Shown here: positions 8,720 through 17,733 of the stretch, piece after piece
Layout of the letters: every line of letters starts with the position of its first letter
How positions within the stretch are numbered: position 1 is the stretch's first letter
From: an uncultured Coriobacteriaceae bacterium
GTDB taxonomy: Bacteria; Actinomycetota; Coriobacteriia; Coriobacteriales; Atopobiaceae
Length of the DNA stretch: 64,000 nucleotides
Assembly (NCBI GenBank): GCA_902788705.1
Contig: CADALE010000014.1
Coordinates: 1-64,000, forward strand
Direction: 5' to 3'
Translations under genes and position numbers: made by a program
The notes under the pieces: model-generated
What the model was told of the DNA's origin: nothing
What the model saw: the letters and a program-made list of their open reading frames with translations, nothing else
Databases searched by the model: none

Positions 8720-9532
8720 TTACTCGCCCAGCTTCGGGTGCAGCAGCGAGGGAGCCGCGCCCAGAAGGAGCTTCGTGTAGTCGTCGTGAGGGTCGTTGAA
8801 CACCTGCTCGGCCGTACCCTCCTCCATGATCTGGCCATGGTTCATGACCACGATGCGGTCGGAGATGTAGCGCTCGGTCTGGATGTCGTGGCTGATGAAC
8901 ACCATGGCCAGGCCAAGCTCCTGCTTGAGGTCGGTAAGCAGGTTCAGGATCTGCGCGCGCACTGAGACGTCGAGGGCCGACGTGGGCTCGTCGGCGATGA
9001 TGACATCGGGGTTGAGCGACAGGGCACGCGCGATGGCCACGCGCTGGCGCTGGCCTCCGGACAGCTGGCCAGGAAGCACGTACATGGCCGAGCTGGGCAG
9101 GCCCACGAGGCCAAACAGCTCGCGCACGCGGTCCTCGCGCTGCTCCTCGGTGCCCACCTTGTGCACCACCAGCGGGTCGATCAGCTGGTCGTGCACGGCC
9201 ATGCGCGGGTTGAGCGCGGTGGCCGGGTTCTGGAACACCACCGACACCACGCGGCCGATCTTCTTGCGCAGGTCGGCAGTGCGCTTGGTGACGTCCTCGC
9301 CCTTGAAGTAGACGTGGCCCTCGGTGGGTGACTGCAGGCCGCACATCACGTTGGCCGTGGTGGACTTGCCGCAGCCCGACTCGCCCACGATGCCGATGGT
9401 CTCGCCCGGCATGAGCTTCAGCGTGAGGTGGTTCACGGCCGTGACCAGGTTGGGGTGGAAGATGGAGCCCGTACGCGTACGGAAGATGACCGAGATGTCA
9501 TCGAGATGGATGATGGGCGTCGTCTCTGCCAT
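8720..9532 (-). CDS. ABC transporter ATPase, OppF/SatD-like (sialic acid uptake)
   Basis: Cytoplasmic ATPase of an Opp/Dpp-family importer. Walker [10 protein letters not shown], signature LSGGQRQRV, Walker B VIIADEPTSALD and the switch His in FISHD are all intact in about 270 aa. The C-terminal Cys-rich oligopeptide extension of many OppF proteins is missing. Its start ATG at 9532 overlaps the stop of the preceding fused gene (TGATG), indicating coupled translation. Context with nanA, nanK and nanE, plus the permease-ATPase fusion next door, suggests the SatABCD type of sialic acid importer. Confidence 0.88.
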   Translation of the reverse strand: MAETTPIIHLDDISVIFRTRTGSIFHPNLVTAVNHLTLKLMPGETIGIVGESGCGKSTTANVMCGLQSPTEGHVYFKGEDVTKRTADLRKKIGRVVSVVFQNPATALNPRMAVHDQLIDPLVVHKVGTEEQREDRVRELFGLVGLPSSAMYVLPGQLSGGQRQRVAIARALSLNPDVIIADEPTSALDVSVRAQILNLLTDLKQELGLAMVFISHDIQTERYISDRIVVMNHGQIMEEGTAEQVFNDPHDDYTKLLLGAAPSLLHPKLGE

Positions 9533-11724
9533 CACTCATCGCCTCCTTCCTGGGCCATGCCTTCTGCAAGCTGTGCCAGCTCCTCGAGTGCCTCGGCCTT
9601 GGTGACAGGCTCGCCGGTGATGGTCTCGACCGCATCCTGGATGATGCTTGCCACCTGGTCCATCCGGTCGTCAACGATCTCGGAGACCGCGTCCACAGCA
9701 CCGGGGTCGTCATATCCGGCGCGGCTGGTCAGGCCGTTGGCCGCCAGCACGTCGTCAGGTAGCTCGTAGATGTAGTGGTCGGTGGTTCCCGCCACCAGCT
9801 TGCGCACCGGCTTGACGTCGAGGCCCACGCTGGGATGGCTTGAACGCGGAGCGAAGCGGTCGCCCTTGGGGAAGTCGGCGGGGCTGGGCACCGAGCCCGG
9901 GACCTGGTGCAGACGCTTGCCGTCGTGCGCCTCGATGGACAGCACCGAGCCCAGCAGGCCCTGGGTGTACTCGTGGCGCGGGTCGGTAAGCAGCTCGCGC
10001 GTGGGCGCGCTCTCCACGATCTGGCCGGCGTACATGACGGTGATCTCGGAGGCCACCTCGGCAACGAGCGCGAGGTCGTGACTCACGAAGATCATGGCGA
10101 AGCCCAGCTTCTTCTGCAGGTCGTTCAGAAGCTTGATGACCTGCTTCTGCACCGTCACGTCAAGTGCGGTGGTGGGCTCGTCGCAGATGACCAGCGACGG
10201 GTCGCGCGTCAGCGCCATGGCGATGATGACGCGCTGGCACTGGCCGCCGGACAGCTCGTGCGGATAGCTCTCGAGGGTGCGCTTGGGGTCAAGGCCCACC
10301 AGCGTGAGCAGCTCCTCGGCGCTACGCGTTCCGCCACGGCTGGTAAGCTGCTTCATCTGCGCGGAGATGAGCATGGAGGGGTTGAGCGCCGAGAGCGAGT
10401 CCTGGTACACCATGGCGATCTCGCGACCCAGCAGCTGACGATGCTCCTCCTCGGAAAGCTTCAGCAGGTCGGTGCCCTTGTACAGCACCTCGCCCGTGAT
10501 GCGCTCGCCGGGGTCGGTCAGGTTCATGATGACCTTGGTGGTGATGGACTTGCCGCAGCCCGACTCGCCCACCAGCGCCATGCACTGGCCGGGGCGCACG
10601 TCAAAGGTGACGTTCTCCACCACGTTGACGTCGCCGTGGTTGGGGAAGCCGATGCAGAGGTTCTTTACCTGCAGCAGAGGCTCGACCGAATAGTCGGGCA
10701 CGCGCCGGTCGGTGCGGGCAAGCTCAACCTTGCGCAGGGCCCCCAGGCGCTCGGCCAGGGTGTCGGCCTGCGCCGCATAGGCGCGCACGGGGTCGGCCAC
10801 AAGGAGGTCGGCCTCGCGACGGCTCTCGGAGTTCTCGGCCGACACGGGCGCGGAGGGAGCCGCGGCCATGGCGTCGGTGATGCCCTCGGAGAGGATGTTG
10901 AGGGCCAGGCACGTAATCATGATGGCCAGGCCAGGGAACAGCGCCTGCCACCAGCGGCCGGAAAGCACGCCGGCGCGGGCGTCGGCAAGGATGTTGCCCC
11001 AGGTGGGCGTGGGCTCGGAGATGCCCGCCGACAGGAACGTGAGGGACGCCTCGAAGATGATGGCGTCGGCCACGAGGGTGACGGTGAACACCATGATGGG
11101 GGCCGCGCAGTTGCGCAGCACATGCTTGATGAGGATCCACGGAGCCCGGGCGCCACTCACGATGACGGCGCGCACATAGTCCTCACCGTACTCGCTCACG
11201 ATGTTGGCGCGCACGATGCGGGCGATCTGGGGCATGTACATGAAGCCGATCGAGAAGATGATGGCCGGGATGGACTTACCTAGGATGGTGACGAGCACCG
11301 CGGCAAGCGCGATGCCGGGGACCGACATGATGATGTCGAGGATGCGCATGATGACCTCGGACACGCTCTTGCGCGAGACCGCCGCGGCAGCACCGATGAT
11401 GGAGCCGGTGACCAGGGCGAACCCCGTCGCGCCGAAGCCGATGACCAGCGAGATGCGGCCGCCATAGAGCATGCGCGAGAGGATGTCGCGGCCCTTGTCG
11501 TCGGTGCCGAAGATGTGCTCGGCATCGGGGGCCATGCGCGCCATGCCGATGGCGTACGGATCATGCGGGACGATGATGGGGGCCAAGATGGCCAGCAGGG
11601 CCACGACCACCAGGATTCCCAGCGCGATCTTGGAGGTGAGCTTCATGTTCTTGATGCCGCTGAGCTTGAGGCCCTTGGCGGCCGCGCCCTCGAGGCGCTC
11701 TGCGTTCTCTTTTCTCGTTGCCAT
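9532..11724 (-). CDS. fused ABC permease-ATPase, OppC-OppD/SatC-like
   Basis: A 730-aa fusion. Residues 1-295 form an OppC-type permease with about six membrane helices and the FGTDDKGRDILSR start of the transport domain. A linker of about 55 residues (about 296-350) leads to an OppD-type ATPase with Walker [12 protein letters not shown], signature LSGGQCQRV and Walker [13 protein letters not shown]. After the ATPase comes an unusual acidic helical tail of about 70 residues. The start ATG at 11724 is 2 bp after the preceding permease's stop. From memory, sialic acid importers of the Sat type also carry a permease-ATPase fusion, which supports the substrate assignment. Confidence 0.88.
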   Translation of the reverse strand: MATRKENAERLEGAAAKGLKLSGIKNMKLTSKIALGILVVVALLAILAPIIVPHDPYAIGMARMAPDAEHIFGTDDKGRDILSRMLYGGRISLVIGFGATGFALVTGSIIGAAAAVSRKSVSEVIMRILDIIMSVPGIALAAVLVTILGKSIPAIIFSIGFMYMPQIARIVRANIVSEYGEDYVRAVIVSGARAPWILIKHVLRNCAAPIMVFTVTLVADAIIFEASLTFLSAGISEPTPTWGNILADARAGVLSGRWWQALFPGLAIMITCLALNILSEGITDAMAAAPSAPVSAENSESRREADLLVADPVRAYAAQADTLAERLGALRKVELARTDRRVPDYSVEPLLQVKNLCIGFPNHGDVNVVENVTFDVRPGQCMALVGESGCGKSITTKVIMNLTDPGERITGEVLYKGTDLLKLSEEEHRQLLGREIAMVYQDSLSALNPSMLISAQMKQLTSRGGTRSAEELLTLVGLDPKRTLESYPHELSGGQCQRVIIAMALTRDPSLVICDEPTTALDVTVQKQVIKLLNDLQKKLGFAMIFVSHDLALVAEVASEITVMYAGQIVESAPTRELLTDPRHEYTQGLLGSVLSIEAHDGKRLHQVPGSVPSPADFPKGDRFAPRSSHPSVGLDVKPVRKLVAGTTDHYIYELPDDVLAANGLTSRAGYDDPGAVDAVSEIVDDRMDQVASIIQDAVETITGEPVTKAEALEELAQLAEGMAQEGGDE

Positions 11725-11726
11725 GG

Positions 11727-12639
11727 CTACACGCTCCTGATCCTGGGGTTGATGAGCAGGTACAGCATGTCAACCACGATGTTGATGACGATGAACGACA
11801 GCGCGAACGCCGTCGAGGATGGCCGTGCCCATGCCGGGCAGGTTGAAGATGACCTCGATGACGACGGCGCCGCCCATGAGGTAGCCAATCTTCATGCCGA
11901 GGGTGGTGACGGGTGTGATGAGGGCGTTGCGCAGCACGTTGCGCGCGATGATGACGCCCTTGGGAAGGCCCGAGCCCTTGGCGGTACGCACGTAGTCCTT
12001 GTCAAGCTCCTCGACCATGGCCGTACGCACGATACGCGTCATCTGGCCGGTGAGCGGCACGGCAAGCGAGACGGCGGGCATGATCATGCGCGCCATGTAG
12101 CCGCCAAAGTCGGTGGAGGGGCTGGGCAGGGGGCCGGAAGCCGGCAGGAGGTGCAGGTACGAGGAGAACACGAGGATGAGCAGGACCGCCAGCCAGAATG
12201 ACGGCGTGGCGAGGCCCGCGATTGACAACAGGCGTATCAGCTGGTCAGGCCAGCCGTCACGGTAGAGTGCCGCGATCACGCCCAAGGTGAACGAGACGAT
12301 GGTTCCCAGCAGCAGGCCAAAGAAGGTGAGCTGCATCGTGACGGGCAGTGCCGTGGCGATGCGGTCGGCCACCGGGCGGCGCTGTGCGCTGTAGGTGCCC
12401 AGCTCGCCGTGCAGAAGGTCGCCCATGTAGCGCACATAGCGCACGGGCCAGGGATCGTCGAGGCCGAAGTCCTCGTGGTACTTCTGGATTGCCTCCGGAG
12501 TCGCTGCCTCGCCCAGCGCCTTGTACGCTGGGTCGATGGGCGAGAACGACATGAGGAAGAACACCAGGAACGTAACGCCTATCGCCATGATGGGAAGCGC
12601 CACGAGGCGCCTTCCAATCAGGCGAAGAAGGTTATTCAT
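11727..12639 (-). pseudogene. ABC permease OppB/SatB-like, interrupted near its 3' end
   Basis: An OppB-family inner-membrane permease starting MNNLLRLIGRRLVALP, with the EAA-loop region and IEVIFNLPGMGTAILDGV intact. At about 11805-11813 the frame breaks and this frame stops at 11770. The adjacent frame supplies the expected end, LSFIVINIVVDMLYLL then NPRIRSV, with TAG at 11727. Compared with the second OppB in this window (59422-60354), about 13 residues (around 40 bp) are missing at the break. The last membrane helix is lost if the change is real. The rest of the importer is intact, so a sequencing or assembly deletion is a strong alternative. Confidence 0.88.
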
Positions 12640-12695
12640 TTGCTCTCTCCCCTCTCACGCTCTTCTATCGAACACGTTGCTTTCCGTACAGAGAC

Positions 12696-12727
12696 GGGGG
12701 CCCGGGCAGGTCTTTGCCCGGGCCCCC
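12696..12727 (-). terminator. strong 13-bp hairpin after the binding-protein gene
   Basis: Perfect 13-bp GC stem (arms 12696-12708 and 12715-12727) with a 6-nt loop, 29 bp after the binding-protein stop and before the permease gene. There is no U-tract. Such hairpins often let a binding protein be made in excess over its membrane partners; that role is inferred here. Confidence 0.55.
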
Positions 12728-12756
12728 TCGTTACCGATTATCTAGTCACTTGTGGA

Positions 12757-14382
12757 CTAGGCGGTGACGGTCACGACGTCGCTGAGCGAAACGCCGGTGG
12801 TGCCGATGCCGGAGAAGCCCTGGACGCAGACACCAGTGGGGCTGGCGCCGTCGGCAACATCCCAGTAGGCCGTCGGGGTGATGACCTGGAGGACCGGGTA
12901 CAGCACGCACTGGTCGGCGAGGATGTCGAAGACCTGGTTCCAGCAGTCCTGCTGGTCGGCGCCGGTCTTGGTGAGGGCGTCGGCCATAAGGGTGTTGACC
13001 TGCTTCCACTCGTCGGAGGTGTTCCACGCGCAGCGGGTCTTCATCCAGATGTTGTCACCGTACCACCAGTTGAGCAGCAGGTCGGTGTCGCCGCCGAAGC
13101 AGGAAGGATCGCCAGGGGCGATGAGGATGTCCCAGGAGTCGTCGGCCTGGTCGATGGCAGCGTAGGTGGCCGGAGACTGGTCGGAGGTCAGGTTGACGGT
13201 GACGCCCAGAGCATCCTGGAGGTCCTGCTGAGCCTGGGTGCCCATGGCCACGACCTGCGCGTTGTCAGTAGTGCGCAGCTGGATGGTGGCGGGGAACTCG
13301 ATGCCCTCGGCAAGAGACTTGGCCTTGTCCACGTCATAGCCGTAGACCGTGGCAGCCTCATGGTAGTTGGTGAAGGTGGAGGGCAGGTAGCAGGTGGGCT
13401 TGCCAGCGAGACCAGAGAAGGCGTTCTGGATCATCTGGTCGGTGTTGAGCGCGTACATGACGGCCTGACGGGCGTTCTTGTTATCCCACGGAGCCTTCTT
13501 GACGTTGAACATGATGAAGCGGGTGCCAAAGCCCTGCACCTGGTCGACGCGCATGCCGGCGGCGGCAACCTGGTCGATGCTCTCGGGCGGCACGGACTCG
13601 GTCACGAGGTTGGTGCCCTCCTGGGCGGCGGTCACGCGCGCGGTGGGGTCGGTGAGCGACTCCATGCGGATCTGGGTGTCCTGCGCGGGGTGGTTGCCGT
13701 TGTAGTTGGGGTTGGGAACCATGGTGACGTAGGTGTCGGAGACCTCTTCGTACATCCAGGGGCCGGTGCCGATGGGCTTGGCGGCGGCGTCATCATCAGA
13801 CAGGGTGGCCGGGGTGACCTTGATGATGCCCAGGCGCTCCTTGATGAGCGAGAACTGCGGGATGGTGACCTTGACGGTGAGGGTCTTGTCGTCCTTCTTC
13901 TCGATGGACTCGATCATGGTGAGGAACGAGACGTACATCATGCCGTCGGCCTTGGCGCGCTCGAAGGAGTGGATTACATCCTCGGGGGTGACGGGGTCGC
14001 CGGTGGAGAAGGCGGCGCCGTCGCGCAGGGTGATCTCGCAGGTGTTGTCGTCAACCCAGACAGGGTCGCCCACGCACAGGCCGTCGGAGACGCTGTAGTC
14101 GTGGAAATCGATGTCGTAGAGGCCCTCCATGACGTTCATGTTGGCGCTCAGGCAGAAGGCCGAGGAGCAGTTCTGCGGGTCGAACGAGCTGGGGCCATAG
14201 GCAGAGCCAACGGTGAGCGTGCCGCCACCGACGGTAGCCTCGGCAGGGGCCTCGCCGCCCTCGTCGGTGGCCGCGGGCTCGGAGCCGCCGTCAGAGCTGC
14301 CGCCACCGCATGCGGCCAGCGCGAGCGCTGCGCCACCGGCAACTCCCAGGAAGGAACGGCGGGTAAGCTTGGTGTCCATCAT
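12757..14382 (-). CDS. substrate-binding lipoprotein, OppA/SatA-like (candidate sialic acid binder)
   Basis: A 541-aa extracellular solute-binding protein of family 5. The N-terminus reads KLTRRSFLGVAGGAALALAAC: a twin-arginine motif followed by a lipobox with Cys25, so it is probably exported folded by Tat and lipid-anchored. A Gly/Ser/Glu-rich linker follows. It is the first gene of the sialic acid operon. Two adjacent ATGs (14382, 14379) follow GGGAGAG; I chose the first. Ligand identity rests on context, since this family also binds peptides and nickel. Confidence 0.88.
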   Translation of the reverse strand: MMDTKLTRRSFLGVAGGAALALAACGGGSSDGGSEPAATDEGGEAPAEATVGGGTLTVGSAYGPSSFDPQNCSSAFCLSANMNVMEGLYDIDFHDYSVSDGLCVGDPVWVDDNTCEITLRDGAAFSTGDPVTPEDVIHSFERAKADGMMYVSFLTMIESIEKKDDKTLTVKVTIPQFSLIKERLGIIKVTPATLSDDDAAAKPIGTGPWMYEEVSDTYVTMVPNPNYNGNHPAQDTQIRMESLTDPTARVTAAQEGTNLVTESVPPESIDQVAAAGMRVDQVQGFGTRFIMFNVKKAPWDNKNARQAVMYALNTDQMIQNAFSGLAGKPTCYLPSTFTNYHEAATVYGYDVDKAKSLAEGIEFPATIQLRTTDNAQVVAMGTQAQQDLQDALGVTVNLTSDQSPATYAAIDQADDSWDILIAPGDPSCFGGDTDLLLNWWYGDNIWMKTRCAWNTSDEWKQVNTLMADALTKTGADQQDCWNQVFDILADQCVLYPVLQVITPTAYWDVADGASPTGVCVQGFSGIGTTGVSLSDVVTVTA

Positions 14383-14576
14383 TTCTCTCCCATCACTCGA
14401 TGAACAAGTCGCGCCATGGCAGCGCGAGCATCCTACATGTTGCGAGATTATTACACATCCGAAAGACAACAACCACCGAAGCCGCCCAACGGCGCATTGA
14501 GACAGACAGACGGAAACAATAGGTTTTACCTTGACTTTATTTTGATTTTGGCTAGATGTGTAAACCAGTGCCCAGC

Positions 14577-16508
14577 CTACTCCCCCGCGGCCTCGCTCAC
14601 CTGCGCATCCTCGGCCTCGTACGCCCGAAGCGTCTGCCAGATGTCCTGCGCAACCTGCTCGGAAACGCCCTTCACCTCGGCAATCTGCTCGACCGTGGCG
14701 GCACGCAGCTTGCGCATCGAGCCGAAGTGCCGCATGATGGCGCGCTTGCGCTTGGGACCCACGCCCGGCACCTCGTCAAGCATCGACACGGTCATGGCCT
14801 TGTCACGCAGCTCGCGGTGGAAGGTGATGGCAAAGCGGTGGCTCTCGTCGCGCACCTGCTTGATGAGGTAGAGCGAGGCCGATCCGCTGGGAAGCACCAC
14901 GGGGGTATCGTCCCAGGGCACGAACACCTCCTCGTCCGACTTGGCCAGGCCGCACACCGGGATGTCGAGGCCAAGCGCCGCGAGCTGGTTCATGGCAGCG
15001 GTAAGCTGGGGCTTGCCGCCATCAACAACCAGCAGGTCAGGACGGCTGCCAAAGCGTTCGTCGGCCATGCGCTCGGGCGCGTAGCGACGCCCCAGCACCT
15101 CCTCCATGCTCAGGAAGTCGTTGGCCTCGTCCAGCTGTGCGCGCACCTTGAAGCGGCGGTACTGGCCCTTGTCGGGGCGCCCATCGGTGAACACCACCAT
15201 CGAGGCCACGGTGAAGCGCCCGTGCAGGGTGGAGATGTCGAAGCACTCGATGCGCAGGGGCGGCCCATCAAGCGCCAGGGCGCTTTCCAGCTCGAGCAGC
15301 GCCTGGTTGGTGCGGTCGTCCGCGTAGCCCGTGCGCACCATGTAGCGCATGAGGGCATGCCGCGCGTTGCGCTCGGCCATCTCCAGCAGCGACTTCTTCT
15401 CGCCGCGCTGCGGGCGATGCAGGCGGCAGACGCGGCCCCGCTTGTCGGCCAGCCACGCGGCGATGGCCTCGCCGTCGGGAAGGTCGATTGCGAGGTCAAC
15501 CTCGGAGGGGATGTCGGCCGTCTCGTCGTAGTAGCGCTTCACGAAGCCCTCGGCCAGCTCGTCCTCCCCCACGTCCAGGCCCTTGTTGAGCACGAACTCG
15601 TTGGTGCGCACCACCCGGCCCTCGCGCACGCTGAACACACAGGCGCAGCTGATCGTCTCCTCGCGGTAGAAGCCCACCACGTCGAGGTTGGCCTGGGCTC
15701 CCACGATCACCTTCTGGCGGTCGTCAAGACCCTCCAGCACCTCGATGCGGCGCTTGAGGCGCGCCGCGCGCTCGAAGTCAAGCTCGGCAGCCGCGGTGCG
15801 CATCTGCTCGTACATCTCTCCCACGATCTCGGAACGGTTGCCCGCCAGGAAGCGCTCCACCTGGCTCACGTTGCGGGCGTACTCCACCGTGTTGATGGCA
15901 CCGCAGCACACGCCCGGGCCGCGCCCCACGTGGTAGTCGAAGCAAGGCCTACCGCGCTCGGCTAGCACGAAGTTGGCCACCGCCGCCTCGTCGGGATGGC
16001 TCTCCAGATAGCGACGGGCACGCTTCCACTCGGCGCAGGTGCCCATGCAGATGGGCACCGCCTTGCGCAGGATGTCGATGGTCTCGCGGGCCGCCTTGGC
16101 GTCGGTGTAGGGACCAAAGTAGCGCGTGCCCTTGCGATGGCGCTCTCGGGTGTACTTGATGGCCGGGTACACGTCCGACTCGGTGACGGCGATGTAGGGG
16201 TAGCTCTTGTCGTCCTTATAGTCGACATTGTAGTAGGGATGGTACTGGGCAATGAGCTCGCGCTCCAGCACGAGCGCCTCGTGCTCGGACCCCACCACCA
16301 CGTAGTCGAAGCTGCGCACCACCTGCATCATGAAGGGAATCTTGTCCCGCTCGTCCTGCAGGGTGACGTACTGGCGCATCCTTGCGCGCAGGTTCTTGGC
16401 CTTGCCCACGTACACCACGGTACCCGCGGCATCCTTCCAAAGGTAGCACCCCGGTTCGGTGGGAACCTGGGCCACCTGCTCGGCAAGCGTGGGCTCGACC
16501 TCGGCCAT
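14577..16508 (-). CDS. uvrC: excinuclease ABC subunit C
   Basis: UvrC makes both incisions in nucleotide excision repair with UvrA and UvrB, which are also in this window. The 643-aa protein has the N-terminal GIY-YIG nuclease (TEPGCYLWKDAAGTVVYVGK), a central UVR motif around FERAARLKRRIEVLEGL, the RNase H-like domain with VVDGGKPQL, and C-terminal helix-hairpin-helix motifs (VPGVGPKRKRAIMRHFGS). The ATG at 16508 lies 2 bp after the ATP-grasp gene stop, so it is the last gene of the femX-asl-uvrC operon. Confidence 0.96.
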   Translation of the reverse strand: MAEVEPTLAEQVAQVPTEPGCYLWKDAAGTVVYVGKAKNLRARMRQYVTLQDERDKIPFMMQVVRSFDYVVVGSEHEALVLERELIAQYHPYYNVDYKDDKSYPYIAVTESDVYPAIKYTRERHRKGTRYFGPYTDAKAARETIDILRKAVPICMGTCAEWKRARRYLESHPDEAAVANFVLAERGRPCFDYHVGRGPGVCCGAINTVEYARNVSQVERFLAGNRSEIVGEMYEQMRTAAAELDFERAARLKRRIEVLEGLDDRQKVIVGAQANLDVVGFYREETISCACVFSVREGRVVRTNEFVLNKGLDVGEDELAEGFVKRYYDETADIPSEVDLAIDLPDGEAIAAWLADKRGRVCRLHRPQRGEKKSLLEMAERNARHALMRYMVRTGYADDRTNQALLELESALALDGPPLRIECFDISTLHGRFTVASMVVFTDGRPDKGQYRRFKVRAQLDEANDFLSMEEVLGRRYAPERMADERFGSRPDLLVVDGGKPQLTAAMNQLAALGLDIPVCGLAKSDEEVFVPWDDTPVVLPSGSASLYLIKQVRDESHRFAITFHRELRDKAMTVSMLDEVPGVGPKRKRAIMRHFGSMRKLRAATVEQIAEVKGVSEQVAQDIWQTLRAYEAEDAQVSEAAGE

Positions 16509-16510
16509 GG

Positions 16511-17728
16511 CTATCCCTCAAGCTCGCGGTGGCCGAAGTAGCGGTAGAAGTCGCGGTAGTATCCCGCCCAGATCTTTGCGAGGTTGGCCAGGCGACGCGG
16601 GTCGTTGTCGCGACGGTCCCACAGCGTGGTGCCCACCCTTCCCTCGTGCATGAGAGCAAGCGCCCGGTCGCGGCCCGGGCCTTCGGGCGTGTAGTGGCGC
16701 ACGATGGGCTTGGGCATCCCGCACCACAGCACCTCGTCGGTGGCATGCACGGCCTCGTTGCGAAGCCCCTGCACGAGGTCCTCTACGCAGGGGCGGGCAA
16801 GGTTGTGCCCAGACAGCGTGGTGAAGTAGCTGCTGCGCCCCTGGCGTGGGTTGAAGTCAAGGAACTTGAAGGTGCCGTCACGCGGGTCAAGCTTGAGGTC
16901 GAGGTTGAAGTACCCGAAGTAACTGATGTGCTGTAGCAGGCGCTCTACCTGCTCGTATATGGCCTCGTCGCCATAGCTCACGATGGCTGCGTAGTTGCCG
17001 ATACGCATGGGCTCGCAGTCCTCCAGCACCGGCCAGCCAAGCGAGAGCAGCGAGGGCTTGCCGTCGGAGCGCACGTATCCGTTCACCACGCGCATGTTGG
17101 AGTCGTCGCCGGGAACGAACTCCTGGATGACCAGCTGCGCGTCGTAGCCGGAGGCGTACACACGCCGCACGCACTCCTCCAGCATCGCCCGGTCGTCCAG
17201 GATGAAGGCCTTCTTCTGGCCCTCGAACTCGTGCTCGCGATACGACGCCGCGTTCGTGGGCTTGAGCGCCACCGGGAAGCCGAAGGGCAGCTCGTCGGGC
17301 ACCGTCGGCCCGTCGATGGTGACGGTCTTGGGATAGGGGGCGCCGGCGCGCTCGCACAGGGCGTAGAAGCGCGACTTGTCGTTCAGCTCGTCAAGCACGC
17401 CCGCGTCGGACGTGACTGCCACATAGCGCGGGTCAAGCTCGGCCTTGTGGGCCGAGAGCATAAGCGAGTACTCGTCGCCGCAGGGGATGACCAGCGGAAT
17501 CGCGCTCCCGAAGCTACCGGCGTCGCGGTTGAGCACCTCGATGAAGCGTGGCATCTCGGGGAAGCCCTCGTCGCAGCGCTGCTCCACGAAGCGCGAGTAT
17601 TGCGTAGCGCGCAGCGGGAACGCCCCGTAGCAGATGGAGCGCACGCCGTAGGCGTCATAGAAGGCACGTGCCATGCCATAGGCACCCACTTCGGTGCCCA
17701 GCAGGATGGGAACGAACGGACGGGTCAT
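16511..17728 (-). CDS. ATP-grasp ligase, D-aspartate ligase-like (peptidoglycan bridge)
   Basis: A 405-aa ATP-grasp enzyme. It resembles, as I recall it, Enterococcus faecium Asl(fm), which adds D-Asp to the lysine side chain of the cell-wall precursor: FVPILLGTE, YGMARAFYDAYG, FGFPVALKPTN, EGQKKAFIL, FVPGDDSNMRV and NPRQGRSSYF match that pattern. Neighbours strengthen the call: a FemX/FemAB-like gene directly upstream and an aspartate racemase divergent from that gene. The ATG at 17728 was chosen because it aligns with the family start; the longer reading frame upstream is low-quality. Cytoplasmic. Confidence 0.82.
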   Translation of the reverse strand: MTRPFVPILLGTEVGAYGMARAFYDAYGVRSICYGAFPLRATQYSRFVEQRCDEGFPEMPRFIEVLNRDAGSFGSAIPLVIPCGDEYSLMLSAHKAELDPRYVAVTSDAGVLDELNDKSRFYALCERAGAPYPKTVTIDGPTVPDELPFGFPVALKPTNAASYREHEFEGQKKAFILDDRAMLEECVRRVYASGYDAQLVIQEFVPGDDSNMRVVNGYVRSDGKPSLLSLGWPVLEDCEPMRIGNYAAIVSYGDEAIYEQVERLLQHISYFGYFNLDLKLDPRDGTFKFLDFNPRQGRSSYFTTLSGHNLARPCVEDLVQGLRNEAVHATDEVLWCGMPKPIVRHYTPEGPGRDRALALMHEGRVGTTLWDRRDNDPRRLANLAKIWAGYYRDFYRYFGHRELEG

Positions 17729-17733
17729 GGCTG

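Noticed and set aside
8720..14382. Plain oligopeptide importer assignment for the first Opp-like system
   Set aside because: Not excluded, but operon linkage to nanA, nanK and nanE and the permease-ATPase fusion fit a sialic acid importer better.
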